Assembly: GCA_024277675.1 (NCBI GenBank)
Contig: JAJRUS010000089.1
Location: 1 to 50,926, forward strand
Length of the DNA: 50,926 nt
Direction of reading: 5' to 3'
Origin: a bacterium
GTDB lineage: Bacteria; SZUA-182; SZUA-191; JAJRXT01
Shown: positions 25,735-34,195 of the stretch, one piece after another
How the letters are laid out: every line of letters begins with the position of its first letter
How positions within the stretch are numbered: the first letter of the stretch is position 1
Notes under the pieces: model-generated
What the model saw: the letters and a program-made list of their open reading frames with translations, nothing else
Databases searched by the model: none
What the model was told of the DNA's origin: nothing
Position numbers and translations under genes: made by a program

Positions 25735-26613
25735 ATGATTTCAGCGGAATTATTTAAACAAATAAAAGCCATCCAGCTTCGCACCAGTTACCTGGTAAAT
25801 GATATATTGGCCGGAGAGTATACCAGCGCCTTCAAGGGCCGGGGCATGGAATTTGAGGAGGTGCGCGAATACAGAATCGGGGATGATGTGCGCAACATAG
25901 ACTGGAACGTCACCGCCCGCATGCATAATGTGCCGTATGTCAAGGAGTACCGCGAAGAGCGTGAGCTTACGGTGATGCTGCTGGTAGATGTCAGCTCCTC
26001 CGGACAATTCGGCTCGTACGACAAATTAAAGAGCGAAGTGGCCGCCGAAGTGGCCTCTATCCTGGCGTATGTGGCTATAAAGAGTAATGACAAGGTAGGT
26101 TTGATTGTCTTCTCAGACAAAATCGAGCAATATATCCCCCCTAAAAAGGGACGTGCCCATATATGGCGGGTAATCCGTTCAATCCTGACTTTTAAGCCGG
26201 AGGGAAGTGGAACCGACATATCCGCTCCGCTTGAGTTTTTAACCAAAGTGGCTCATCGCAAAACGGTTAGTTTTCTAATCTCGGATTTTATTGCCGATGA
26301 TTTTAAAAAACCCTTACAGATGGCCAAGAAAAAGCACGATTTGATTGCAATTTCGGTAGTTGACCCGCGTGAGCTGGAATTACCCCGTATCGGGTTTATT
26401 GAGCTTGCCGATGCTGAAACCGGCGAGAGTATCTTAATTGATACTTTCGATGCTAATATTACTAAGGGTTTTAAGTTAATCAACAAAAAACAACTGGCTG
26501 AAAGAGAGCAATTCTTCCGCTCCTTAAATATAGATCATATCCTGATTCGCACCGACCGCTCTTATATAGATCCCATAGTACGCTTTTTTTTAAGGCGGGA
26601 GAAAAGGTTATAG
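25735..26613 (+). CDS. DUF58 domain protein of the Bat operon
   Basis: A 292-aa DUF58 protein. The typical N-terminal block is seen (SAFKGRGMEFEEVREYRIGDDVRNIDWNVTARM, family signature), then a VWA-like core beginning LLVDVSSSGQFGS, a partly conserved MIDAS (Asp-x-Ser-x-Ser). It is always found beside MoxR and is thought to be its partner; the biochemical job is unknown. Placed 51 nt after moxR on the same strand. Confidence 0.93.
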   Translation: MISAELFKQIKAIQLRTSYLVNDILAGEYTSAFKGRGMEFEEVREYRIGDDVRNIDWNVTARMHNVPYVKEYREERELTVMLLVDVSSSGQFGSYDKLKSEVAAEVASILAYVAIKSNDKVGLIVFSDKIEQYIPPKKGRAHIWRVIRSILTFKPEGSGTDISAPLEFLTKVAHRKTVSFLISDFIADDFKKPLQMAKKKHDLIAISVVDPRELELPRIGFIELADAETGESILIDTFDANITKGFKLINKKQLAEREQFFRSLNIDHILIRTDRSYIDPIVRFFLRREKRL

Positions 26614-26630
26614 TATAACCCTATAGCGTC

Positions 26631-27302
26631 ATGAAAAATATAGTCAGCTTCATAATATCGTTATTTCTGGTTATAAGCCTTTCGGTCTGCAAGGGAGAAG
26701 CCCAAACAGCCGTCAAGATACAGCCGACACCTCCGGCAGCAGTAAAATCAGCCGTAGCCACTGCTGAAAAGCAGAAAGATATTATTGATATTAAGCCCTT
26801 AGAAAAGCTCAAAATAGACTACCTGTGGTGGGCGATGGTAATCGGCGGTGTGGTTATGCTGCTTTTGCTGATTATGGCAGGGGTTTTCTATTACCGAAAA
26901 AGAAAAAAGCCCAAACAGCCGATCATCGAATTACCCCCGCATGAAATAGCCCTGGCTGAACTGAATAAGTTAAAAACCATGAAATGCACTGATGTTGAAG
27001 AAATAAAAAAACTATATTTCGAGTTATCGGAAACCTTCAGACGCTACCTGGAAGGCCGCTATAATTTTCCGGCTACCGACTGGACTTCAGAGGAAATTAC
27101 TAATTATATAAACCACAACCGGGAGTTAGATTTCAAGCTTAAGGAGCAATCAAAATCATTTCTATCCAATACGGATATAGTAAAATTTGCTGAATATATA
27201 CCTGGTAAGACACAAATAAAGCAAGAGTTGGAACGCGCCATTTCGTTCGTGGAGGCTACTAAAGAGGTAATAGCGGAGGGAGCAGCACCAGATGCGCTTT
27301 GA
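26631..27302 (+). CDS. single-pass membrane protein of the Bat operon (DUF4381-like)
   Basis: A 223-aa protein with an N-terminal signal (VSFIISLFLVISLSVCKGEA), a Pro/Ala-rich periplasmic stretch, a membrane helix near 64-87 (LWWAMVIGGVVMLLLLIMAGVFYY) and a cytoplasmic helical domain with FRRYLEGRYNFPATDWTSEEI. The last part resembles the cytoplasmic tail of BatD (compare TLKEYLGDKLNLPGAALTPQE in the batD-like gene), including the aromatic-Leu-Pro and Thr-x-x-Glu pattern. DUF4381-type proteins hold this operon position. Overlaps the batA-like start by 11 nt. Confidence 0.75.
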   Translation: MKNIVSFIISLFLVISLSVCKGEAQTAVKIQPTPPAAVKSAVATAEKQKDIIDIKPLEKLKIDYLWWAMVIGGVVMLLLLIMAGVFYYRKRKKPKQPIIELPPHEIALAELNKLKTMKCTDVEEIKKLYFELSETFRRYLEGRYNFPATDWTSEEITNYINHNRELDFKLKEQSKSFLSNTDIVKFAEYIPGKTQIKQELERAISFVEATKEVIAEGAAPDAL

Positions 27303-28284
27303 AAATAGCTGGCTATTGCTACTGGGATTAGTTATTCCACTGATTATATATCATTACCTCAAGCGGGATCATGGCACTCGGCTGAAATTCCCGAGTATTA
27401 GTACCCTGAAGCGCCTGGAGACTTCGAAATCGGTTTACTTGCGGCATTCGCTGATCGTACTGCGCAGTTTATGTCTATTGTTTTTGGTGCTGGCTATGGC
27501 CCGGCCGCAGTCCGGCAAAAAGACCACTGAGATTGTTACCGAAGGCGTGGATATTATGCTGGTGCTGGATACTTCCGGCAGTATGCAGGCCCTGGATTTT
27601 AAAGTCGATGGTAAACGTATTAACCGGCTGGAAGTGGTAAAAAAGGTAGTGGCCGATTTTATAGCCGGCCGGAAAAATGATCGGCTGGGGATGGTGGTCT
27701 TCGCTGATCAGGCCTTTACCCAATGCCCGCTCACCCTGGATCATGGAGTAATGCTTGAGTTTCTTGATAAGGTACAAATCGGTATGGCCGGTGATGGTAC
27801 CGCTATCGGATCAGCTATAGGCACTGCCGTTAAACGTTTAAAAGATATCAAGGCTAAATCCAAGCTTATCATTCTGCTCACTGACGGACGCAATAACAGC
27901 GGGCGCCTAAGCCCGGAAAAAGCGGCTGAAATCGCCCGTAAATACGGTATAAAAATTTATACTATCGGGGCAGGCACCAAAGGCCAGGCCCCCTTTTTAG
28001 TAAATACCTTTTTCGGCCCACAATATGTTTATCAACAGGTAGACCTGGATGAAGGCACTTTAAAGCAAATCGCCGATACCACCGATGGCCGGTATTTCAG
28101 TGCTACTGATACTGAAAGCCTGAAGAAAATTTACGCCCGGATTGATAAAATGGAAAAAAGTCAGGTCAAGGTTAAGGAATATATGGAATATAACGAGCTT
28201 TTCTGCTGGCCGCTGCTTTTGGCGCTGGGGTTTTTACTACTTGAAATAGTCCTGGCTAACACCCGATTCAGGAAAATTCCATGA
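27292..28284 (+). CDS. BatA-like von Willebrand factor A membrane protein
   Basis: A 330-aa VWA protein with an N-terminal membrane pair (WLLLLGLVIPLIIYHYL; IVLRSLCLLFLVLAMARPQ), a VWA domain and a C-terminal membrane helix (LLLALGFLLLEIVLA). The MIDAS is complete: DTSGSMQALDF (Asp-x-Ser-x-Ser), GDGTAIG and LLTDGRNNSG. BatA binds partners in the periplasm through a metal-bridged site; the operon is linked in other bacteria to aerotolerance and envelope integrity. The stop overlaps an intrinsic terminator stem. Confidence 0.92.
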   Translation: MRFENSWLLLLGLVIPLIIYHYLKRDHGTRLKFPSISTLKRLETSKSVYLRHSLIVLRSLCLLFLVLAMARPQSGKKTTEIVTEGVDIMLVLDTSGSMQALDFKVDGKRINRLEVVKKVVADFIAGRKNDRLGMVVFADQAFTQCPLTLDHGVMLEFLDKVQIGMAGDGTAIGSAIGTAVKRLKDIKAKSKLIILLTDGRNNSGRLSPEKAAEIARKYGIKIYTIGAGTKGQAPFLVNTFFGPQYVYQQVDLDEGTLKQIADTTDGRYFSATDTESLKKIYARIDKMEKSQVKVKEYMEYNELFCWPLLLALGFLLLEIVLANTRFRKIP

Positions 28285-28303
28285 CCCGACCAGTCGGGTT
28301 TTA
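28284..28303 (+). terminator. weak terminator between the batA- and batB-like genes
   Basis: ACCCGA, CCAG loop, TCGGGT, then TTT and ATT. The stem starts at the last base of the batA-like stop codon. It would let upstream genes be transcribed in excess over downstream genes. Confidence 0.5.
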
Positions 28304-28321
28304 TTAGATAGCCAGCCTGTA

Positions 28322-28350
28322 TTTACTTGAAAGTTTTAAATTTATATACT
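28322..28350 (+). promoter_or_regulatory. internal promoter for the batB-like gene
   Basis: TTTACT (28322-28327), a 17-bp spacer and TATACT (28345-28350), 16 bp before the start codon of the batB-like gene. It would restart transcription after the weak terminator. Confidence 0.45.
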
Positions 28351-28365
28351 AGATCAGGATAAAAA

Positions 28366-29376
28366 ATGCAATTCGGTAATTTAAATTATTTATATTTATT
28401 ATGGTTGATTCCGGTACTGGTGTTTTTCTATATCTATGCTTTTCGAGCTAAAGATAAAGCTATTTCTGCTTTTTGCAGCCTTAATTTAAGCAGCAAGCTA
28501 ATGCCCGGGGTCAGCCGCCGCCGGCAGAAATTCAAGGCGGCCTTGCTGCTCCTGGCGGTATTATTCATTTTAATGGCGCTTACCCGCCCCAAATGGGGCT
28601 TTCAATGGGAAGAGGTTAAGCGTCGCGGGGTGGATATAATCATCGCCCTGGATGTCTCACAGAGTATGTTGGCTGAGGATATAAAACCTAATCGCTTAGA
28701 GCGCGCTAAAAGAGAGATAACCGATTTACTCCAAATAATGGAGGGCGACCGTATCGGTCTGGTAGCCTTCGCCGGCGCCAGCTTTGTGCAATGTCCGCTT
28801 ACCTTGGATTATGGAGCGGTCAGCATCTTTCTGGATTATCTGAATACCGATTTAATTCCGCTGCCAGGTACAGCGCTGGCCCAGGCTATTCATACCTCTA
28901 TCGGGGCCTTCAGCGACCGCGAGAAAAAGTACAAGGCGCTTATTTTGATAACCGACGGAGAAGACCACCAGGGAGATGTTATGGCGGCGGCGGAAGAAGC
29001 TAAAAACAAGGGCATAAAAATATTCGCTATCGGTATCGGCAGTAAGGGCGGCGCTCCCATTCCCCTGCCCGGCAAATCAGGCGGCTTTAAAAAGGATGCC
29101 CGGGGTGAGTTGATATTGACCAGACTGGATGAGGCTACCCTACAAAAAATAGCCCTTAAAACAGGCGGCAGTTACGTCCGTTCGGTTACCGGCAATCTGG
29201 ATCTGGAGGAAATATACCAGCGGGGAATAAAGCAGCGGATGGAGCAGAAAGATCTGAAAAGCGCCCGCCGCAAACGCTGGGAAGAGCGTTTCCAGTGGTT
29301 TGCGTTTATAGCCTTTATTTTGATCGTGGTGGAGGCATTATTCAGTGAAAAGAAACGGATTACCCCAAATGCTTAA
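28366..29376 (+). CDS. BatB-like von Willebrand factor A membrane protein
   Basis: A 336-aa paralogue of the preceding VWA protein. N-terminal membrane segments (YLYLLWLIPVLVFFYIYAF; FKAALLLLAVLFILMALTRP), VWA domain with MIDAS DVSQSMLAEDI, PGTALAQAI and ILITDGEDHQG, and a C-terminal helix (WFAFIAFILIVVEALF). The substitution of DTSGSM by DVSQSM is normal for the BatB branch. It overlaps the next gene by 8 nt from ATG 29369. Paired VWA proteins probably form a hetero-complex in the inner membrane. Confidence 0.92.
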   Translation: MQFGNLNYLYLLWLIPVLVFFYIYAFRAKDKAISAFCSLNLSSKLMPGVSRRRQKFKAALLLLAVLFILMALTRPKWGFQWEEVKRRGVDIIIALDVSQSMLAEDIKPNRLERAKREITDLLQIMEGDRIGLVAFAGASFVQCPLTLDYGAVSIFLDYLNTDLIPLPGTALAQAIHTSIGAFSDREKKYKALILITDGEDHQGDVMAAAEEAKNKGIKIFAIGIGSKGGAPIPLPGKSGGFKKDARGELILTRLDEATLQKIALKTGGSYVRSVTGNLDLEEIYQRGIKQRMEQKDLKSARRKRWEERFQWFAFIAFILIVVEALFSEKKRITPNA

Positions 29377-30187
29377 AAAGCTCGCCATCCTCTATTTTGT
29401 AATCGGGATCTTAAGCGCAAAAGCAGTATTTGCCGAAACGGTCAGAAGTAAGATAAAGCAGGGAACCGATTACTATAAACAGCAAAAATATGATAAAGCC
29501 TTAAAAGATTTTATCGAGGCCCAGATTGAAGACCCCGAAAATGCTCAAGTAAACTATAATATCGGGAATGCTTATTATAAAATGCGCAACTATGAACAGG
29601 CGGTTAAAAGTTATTTGAATACGACCGGCAGCGCAAAAGATGTTAAACTGGAGGAAAAATCATATTATAATTTGGGTAATAGCTTCTATCGGCAGGGAAA
29701 GCTTCAGCAAGCGGTAGCATATTATCAAAAGGCATTGGAACTTGACCCTGATGATGTGGATGCTAAGCGGAATTTAAAATTTGTAAAGCAAGAAATAGAG
29801 CAGCGCAAAAACCAGGAGAAGGAACGCAAACAAAAAGATCAATCACAAAAACAGCAGCAACAAAACCAAGCCGGACAAGCAAAACAAAGCCAACCGGATC
29901 AAAAAGAAAAAGCCAAACAGCAACCGCCGCCGCAACAAACTAAAAACGGGCAGCAAGGCCAAAAGGGAGAGGCGCAACAGCCCCAGGCAGCCGGGGATAA
30001 AGGCGAAGCTGCCCAGAAAAAGGAAAAAGAACAGCCTCAGCAAAAAAACGCCCAGGCCGTCCAACAAATGAGCGATGAAGAGGCCCAGCGCTGGTTGGAT
30101 TCACTTACCGAGGACAAGCGCGAGTTTCTAAAACAACAGCTGAAAACCCAACCCGGCAAGAGCTACTCTTCCGGTAAAGACTGGTAA
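29369..30187 (+). CDS. BatC-like TPR protein with Gln/Lys-rich tail
   Basis: A 272-aa exported TPR protein: signal MLKKLAILYFVIGILSAKAVFA, then about three TPR units (DYYKQQKYDKALKDFIEAQ, VNYNIGNAYYKMRNYEQAVKSY, YYNLGNSFYRQGKLQQAVAYYQKALELDP). A low-complexity stretch of Gln, Lys, Pro and Glu (about 155-235) and a conserved end (MSDEEAQRWLDSLTEDKREFLKQQL) follow. The ending is typical of BatC. ATG 29369 is preferred to GTG 29345 because it gives a clean signal peptide and an 8-nt overlap with the batB-like gene. Confidence 0.88.
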   Translation: MLKKLAILYFVIGILSAKAVFAETVRSKIKQGTDYYKQQKYDKALKDFIEAQIEDPENAQVNYNIGNAYYKMRNYEQAVKSYLNTTGSAKDVKLEEKSYYNLGNSFYRQGKLQQAVAYYQKALELDPDDVDAKRNLKFVKQEIEQRKNQEKERKQKDQSQKQQQQNQAGQAKQSQPDQKEKAKQQPPPQQTKNGQQGQKGEAQQPQAAGDKGEAAQKKEKEQPQQKNAQAVQQMSDEEAQRWLDSLTEDKREFLKQQLKTQPGKSYSSGKDW

Positions 30188-30200
30188 CCGGCCGGGGGCC

Positions 30201-30234
30201 GGATTAATTATGTAACAACCGTTATGGCAAATGC
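30201..30234 (+). repeat. 34-bp intergenic repeat, copy 2
   Basis: Ungapped match to 3889-3922 at about 27 of 34 positions, including AACCGTTATGGC. It sits between the batC- and batD-like genes; a 6-codon frame (MANAII) starts in it, parallel to the MANA start in copy 1. Confidence 0.45.
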
Positions 30235-30263
30235 GATTATATGATTTCCTATACAGCAAAAAA

Positions 30264-32066
30264 ATGATTAAGCTATCGAACAACTTACTGGTATTACTCA
30301 GCATACTGGCGATCCCGGTAATAGTGCAGGCGGCGCAAGTCCGCCTTACGGCTTCGCTGGATAAGACTGAGGCTACCACTGAAGATACAATTATGTTGAC
30401 TATAACGGTGGAAGGCACTCAATCCACTCCCCAGCCGGTGGTGCCGGCAGTAGCTGGGCTGAATATCCGATATTCCGGTAGTTCGTCTGAATTCAGCGTT
30501 GTAAATGGGGTCAGCAGCTCCAGCATTAAATATAATTACATTATATTCCCATTACGGGCAGGAAGCTTTACCCTTGCTCCGGCCTATATCGACTATGAAG
30601 GGCAAAAAATAAAAAGCCAACCCATTAAATTTAAAATTTTATCTGCCCAAAGCCAGCCGCAGCAAAACAAGGCCTTATTTTTAAAAGCCGAAGTTTCCAA
30701 CACTACTCCTTATTATAATGAGCAAATATTATATACCCTCCAATTCGGCCGTATGGTGAATGTGGCCGGCGCCAACCTGGATGCCGCTTCATTTAAGGAT
30801 TTCTGGACTGAAGAGCTAGGCGAACAAAAGCAATACCAGCGGGTTATCGGAGGGCACACCTACCTTATAACCGAGATAAAGAAGGCCTTATTCCCTGCCA
30901 AAACGGGAAAATTGGTCATTGAGCCGGCTACCATTAGTTGTGAGATTATCATGAAATCCAAACGCCGCCGGAGTCCATTCGGTGATCGCCTGTTTGATGA
31001 TTTCTTCAGCAACTCATTTTTTACCCATCGCACAGAAACCCGAATTCTGCACTCTCAACCAATAGAGTTAGGGGTGAAACCCTTGCCCGAACAAGGCCGG
31101 CCCCCGAATTTTCATCCGCTGGTAGGGCAACTTAAAGTAAAAACCGGCAGTTCCAAGCATATCCTCCAGGTGGGAGATTCTACCACCTTAACCATAGATA
31201 TAAGCGGCAATGTAAATATCCGGGATGCTCAATTAGTAGCTCCCCAGAACTTACAGGATTTTAAGGTTTATGATGATAAGCCAACTATCAACATCCTTAA
31301 GCGAGTGGATAAGGTTATCGGACAAAAGATTTTCAAAAAAGCGCTGGTACCCCAAAAAGCCGGCAGTCTTACCGTACCCAGCTTTGAGATTCCATATTTT
31401 GATCCCCAAACCGCCAGCTATAAAGTAGCCCACAGCCAGGCTGTTAATTTACAAGTATCCCCGGCAACCGAAGAAGAAACCCTCCACGAAACAATACTGC
31501 CCGGCGATGTGTCCCGCAAAGAAGCCATTAAAATCCTGGGGCGCGACATCCTGCCGATCTATACTGATGCGGCGGCATTAAAAGACAACCGGCCCCATCG
31601 CCGGGATTATTTTATATATATCGGTTTGTTTTTATTTCCGGGATTGATTTACCTTACGCTCCTTTCCCTCAGAATACGCCAGGAAAGACATGAAAAAGAT
31701 ATTAGCCTTTTAAGAAAGAAAAATGCCTACAAAAAAGCCATGTCAAATCTGGGATTAATCTCTACGGTCTTAAAAAAGGGGGATCATGCTGAATTTTATG
31801 CCGAAGTATCGAGAACCCTAAAGGAGTACCTGGGGGATAAACTTAACCTGCCCGGCGCCGCCCTTACCCCTCAAGAAGCCGCCGCCGGATTAAAAGCCGC
31901 CGGATTAGATGGGGATTTGATCGAACAGTTTAAAAAATTACTGGAGCAATGTGAATCCTGTCAATTCGGTTCTAAGTCCACCGAACAGACAGCATGTCAA
32001 ACTATATACAAAAACACCCAGCAAACGCTTAAGCAACTGGAAAAGCTTTTGAGGCATAATCGATGA
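30264..32066 (+). CDS. BatD-like periplasmic/membrane protein
   Basis: A 600-aa BatD family protein. Signal MIKLSNNLLVLLSILAIPVIVQA, several Ig-like beta domains (VRLTASLDKTEATTEDTIMLTITVEG; YNYIIFPLRAGSFTLAPAYIDYEG, a BatD hallmark), a membrane helix near 450-470 (FIYIGLFLFPGLIYLTLLSL) and a cytoplasmic helical tail. ATG 30264 is preferred to ATG 30231 for the signal peptide. Overlaps the batE-like gene by 4 nt (ATGA). Its tail resembles the DUF4381-like protein earlier in the operon. Confidence 0.9.
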   Translation: MIKLSNNLLVLLSILAIPVIVQAAQVRLTASLDKTEATTEDTIMLTITVEGTQSTPQPVVPAVAGLNIRYSGSSSEFSVVNGVSSSSIKYNYIIFPLRAGSFTLAPAYIDYEGQKIKSQPIKFKILSAQSQPQQNKALFLKAEVSNTTPYYNEQILYTLQFGRMVNVAGANLDAASFKDFWTEELGEQKQYQRVIGGHTYLITEIKKALFPAKTGKLVIEPATISCEIIMKSKRRRSPFGDRLFDDFFSNSFFTHRTETRILHSQPIELGVKPLPEQGRPPNFHPLVGQLKVKTGSSKHILQVGDSTTLTIDISGNVNIRDAQLVAPQNLQDFKVYDDKPTINILKRVDKVIGQKIFKKALVPQKAGSLTVPSFEIPYFDPQTASYKVAHSQAVNLQVSPATEEETLHETILPGDVSRKEAIKILGRDILPIYTDAAALKDNRPHRRDYFIYIGLFLFPGLIYLTLLSLRIRQERHEKDISLLRKKNAYKKAMSNLGLISTVLKKGDHAEFYAEVSRTLKEYLGDKLNLPGAALTPQEAAAGLKAAGLDGDLIEQFKKLLEQCESCQFGSKSTEQTACQTIYKNTQQTLKQLEKLLRHNR

Positions 32067-32842
32067 ATATCGTTAAAAAATTTATTATTGCCGGTGCGCT
32101 ATTCGCCTTTATCATATGCCGGCAATTGTCACCGGTATTGGCTGCGGATGCTCCTGGATTGGATACCAGTTCAATGTTCTATAAGGCTAATGAAAATTAT
32201 AATGCGGGAAAATACCAAAAAGCGGCTGAATTATATGAGGCCGTGCTTAGTAAAAAGCAGAACGGTTATTTATATTATAATCTGGGCAATGCTTATTTTA
32301 AACTGAATAAACCGGGGTTGGCGCTACTTAACTATCGTCGGGCACAGAAGTTAATCCCTCGTTTTGAAGATCTGTTAAGCAACATAAAATACGCCCGCCA
32401 GGAAACCAAGGACAAAATTGAGAATAAGGGTTATTCTCAGATAATAAAGAGAATTTTCTTCTGGTATTACTTGTTTAACGAAAAAGAGCTGCTGCTTATT
32501 TTGCTGGTGGTTAATTTAATGTTCTTCCTGCTTGCCGGCACCTATATCTATTTAAAAACCGATTTTTTAAAATGGCTCCTAATTATGCTGGGCATCCTTT
32601 ATTTCAGCTCAGGCGCAACCGTGTTAACCCGAATCTATCAGGAAAAAAATTGCCCGGAGGGAGTAGTCACCTCGGCGGAAGTAACCGCCAGATCCGGCTA
32701 TGGAATAAACAATGTCATCCTGTTTAAACTCCACGAGGGAACCGAATTCATGATTAAAGATACAAAAGGGGATTGGTTGAAGATACAGTTGGCGGATGGC
32801 AAGAAAGGCTGGATTAAAAATTCGGGAGCGGACATAATCTAG
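32063..32842 (+). CDS. BatE-like protein: TPR, two membrane helices, SH3b domain
   Basis: A 259-aa protein with a signal/membrane start, a TPR pair (FYKANENYNAGKYQKAAELYEAVL; YLYYNLGNAYFKLNKPGLALLNYRRAQKLIP), two membrane helices near 140-185, and a bacterial SH3 domain at the C-terminus (VTARSGYGINNVILFKLHEGTEFMIKDTKGDWLKIQLADGKKGWIK). The domain order is that of BatE. SH3b domains bind cell-wall peptides, so this may connect the Bat complex with peptidoglycan. It is the last gene of the operon and is convergent with coaD. Confidence 0.88.
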   Translation: MNIVKKFIIAGALFAFIICRQLSPVLAADAPGLDTSSMFYKANENYNAGKYQKAAELYEAVLSKKQNGYLYYNLGNAYFKLNKPGLALLNYRRAQKLIPRFEDLLSNIKYARQETKDKIENKGYSQIIKRIFFWYYLFNEKELLLILLVVNLMFFLLAGTYIYLKTDFLKWLLIMLGILYFSSGATVLTRIYQEKNCPEGVVTSAEVTARSGYGINNVILFKLHEGTEFMIKDTKGDWLKIQLADGKKGWIKNSGADII

Positions 32843-32859
32843 GAGACTTGCCGGACTTT
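32841..32859 (-). repeat. dispersed intergenic repeat family A, copy 4
   Basis: On the minus strand AAAGTCCGGCAAGTCTCCT, three differences from copy 1. Its upstream flank (GAACCCT) is shared with copy 3. It begins in the stop codon of the batE-like gene. Confidence 0.5.
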
Positions 32860-32879
32860 AGGGTTCATAGCCAGGGTTT

Positions 32880-32909
32880 GATGTAAAATCGGCTTAACTT
32901 ATTTATAAA
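32880..32909. repeat. 30-bp intergenic repeat (family B), copy 2
   Basis: One difference from 10910-10939. Here families A and B lie side by side between convergent genes. Confidence 0.6.
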
Positions 32910-32945
32910 AGGCAAAGTTTTATGGAAACCGGGATACTTATATTG

Positions 32946-33428
32946 CTAATCTTTTCGTAACTTACGCAATAATCGCTCCTCAACTATTTCCGGGACGAAG
33001 CCCTTGATACACCCGCCGAAGCTGGCCACCTCTTTTACCACCTGAGAGCTGAGGTAAGCATGTTTGGCGCTGGGCGCCATAAACACCGTCTCTATTTCAG
33101 GACACAGTTTGCGGTTAATGAGCGCAATTTGCAGTTCATATTCAAAATCAGTTACCGCCCGCAAGCCCCGGATGATAGCATTTACCTGCCGGGATTTAGC
33201 CAGCTCGATCAACAACCCGTTAAAGGCTAACGCCTTCACTCCTGCCAGGTTCTTGCTGACCGACTCTATCATTTGCACCCGCTCATCCATTGAGAAAAGC
33301 GGTTTTTTTTGCGGATTATGGGCCACCACTACAATAAGCTCATCGAAGATGGACAGGCTCCGCTTTATCAAATCCAAATGCCCGTTGGTGAGTGGATCGA
33401 AAGTACCCGGATAAAGGGCTTTTTTCAT
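32946..33428 (-). CDS. coaD: pantetheine-phosphate adenylyltransferase
   Basis: CoaD adenylates 4'-phosphopantetheine to dephospho-CoA, the penultimate step of coenzyme A synthesis. The 160-aa product is full length with the nucleotidyltransferase motif GTFDPLTNGHLDLI, then NPQKKPLFSMDERV, INAIIRGLRAVTDFEYE-type segment and a late LSSQVVKEVASFGG motif. It lies 3 nt downstream of rsmD on the minus strand, a common gene pair. Confidence 0.97.
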   Translation of the reverse strand: MKKALYPGTFDPLTNGHLDLIKRSLSIFDELIVVVAHNPQKKPLFSMDERVQMIESVSKNLAGVKALAFNGLLIELAKSRQVNAIIRGLRAVTDFEYELQIALINRKLCPEIETVFMAPSAKHAYLSSQVVKEVASFGGCIKGFVPEIVEERLLRKLRKD

Positions 33429-33431
33429 AAT

Positions 33432-33989
33432 TTACTCCTGAATTTGCTCATAGAAGGAAAGTGCTGTATGACCGTACTTATATTTTCGATATAGCTTTAG
33501 TTTCCCGACCTGGGATGAGGGACAATAACGGCAACCATGTTCCACAATGACTAAGGCCTGCGGTTTCAGTATAGCATATTCCGTTAACTCCCTCAAGGTG
33601 GTTTGAATTAACTCACCGGCATATGGGGGATCTGCAAAGATAATGTCAAAGTGGTCGCCGCCGGCCGCCAGCCTGGGCAAAGCCTTACTTACCGATGAGG
33701 CTATAAGTTTTATCCGTTCGGCAAATCCACAGCGGGATAAATTGGCATTAATAAGCCTTACAGCCTGGGGCTGCTGCTCAACCAGAGTGGCGGAAGTTGC
33801 GCCACGACTTATGGCCTCAATTCCCACCCCGCCTGTGCCGGCATATAAATCCAGAAAACCTGAGTCCGCTGTTTTATCCCCTAAAATATCAAACAGCGCC
33901 TCGCGTACCTTATCCGAAGTAGGCCGCATAGCTCCCCTTTTAGGGCTGAGCAAGCGCCGTCCCTTAGCTTGACCGCCGATAATACGCAT
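33432..33989 (-). CDS. rsmD: 16S rRNA (guanine966-N2)-methyltransferase
   Basis: RsmD methylates G966 of 16S rRNA in the 30S particle using SAM. The 185-aa protein shows MRIIGGQAKGRRLLSP, RPTSDKVREALFDIL, the SAM loop LDLYAGTGGVGIEAISRGA and the catalytic FADPPY. The RBS GGGGGA lies just upstream of ATG 33989. coaD follows after 3 nt. Confidence 0.96.
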   Translation of the reverse strand: MRIIGGQAKGRRLLSPKRGAMRPTSDKVREALFDILGDKTADSGFLDLYAGTGGVGIEAISRGATSATLVEQQPQAVRLINANLSRCGFAERIKLIASSVSKALPRLAAGGDHFDIIFADPPYAGELIQTTLRELTEYAILKPQALVIVEHGCRYCPSSQVGKLKLYRKYKYGHTALSFYEQIQE

Positions 33990-34095
33990 TTATCCCCCGA
34001 CAGGCTTCATTTAATAGCATAGGATTAAAACCGGCATCAATGGTTTGAGCTTTTTTACGGTACTCAGGAAATAACTTTAGCAAAACATTTTTCAA
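33964..34095 (-). CDS. possible small ORF upstream of rsmD
   Basis: A 43-codon frame from TTG 34095 (MKNVLLKLFPEYRKKAQ, ending NAYYRRSS) that overlaps the first 26 nt of rsmD in another frame. It is open further upstream, with TTG 34128 adding a CCQPC motif. Composition looks protein-like, but no family is recognised and no RBS is clear. It may be the residue of a degraded upstream gene or a chance frame. Confidence 0.25.
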   Translation of the reverse strand: MKNVLLKLFPEYRKKAQTIDAGFNPMLLNEACRGINAYYRRSS

Positions 34096-34165
34096 AACAC
34101 AAGGCTGGCAGCATAAGTAATTAGCCAAAAAAATTGTTGCAAAAGCTGTTATTATTTAGTATATC

Positions 34166-34171
34166 TATAAT
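34166..34171 (+). promoter_or_regulatory. -10 element of the cyclophilin gene
   Basis: A perfect TATAAT 19 bp before AAGGAGG. TTGCAA at 34137-34142 pairs better (17 bp) with TATATC at 34160. The exact -35 is uncertain. Confidence 0.35.
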
Positions 34172-34195
34172 ACTTACAAAAAGGAGGGTACTATT

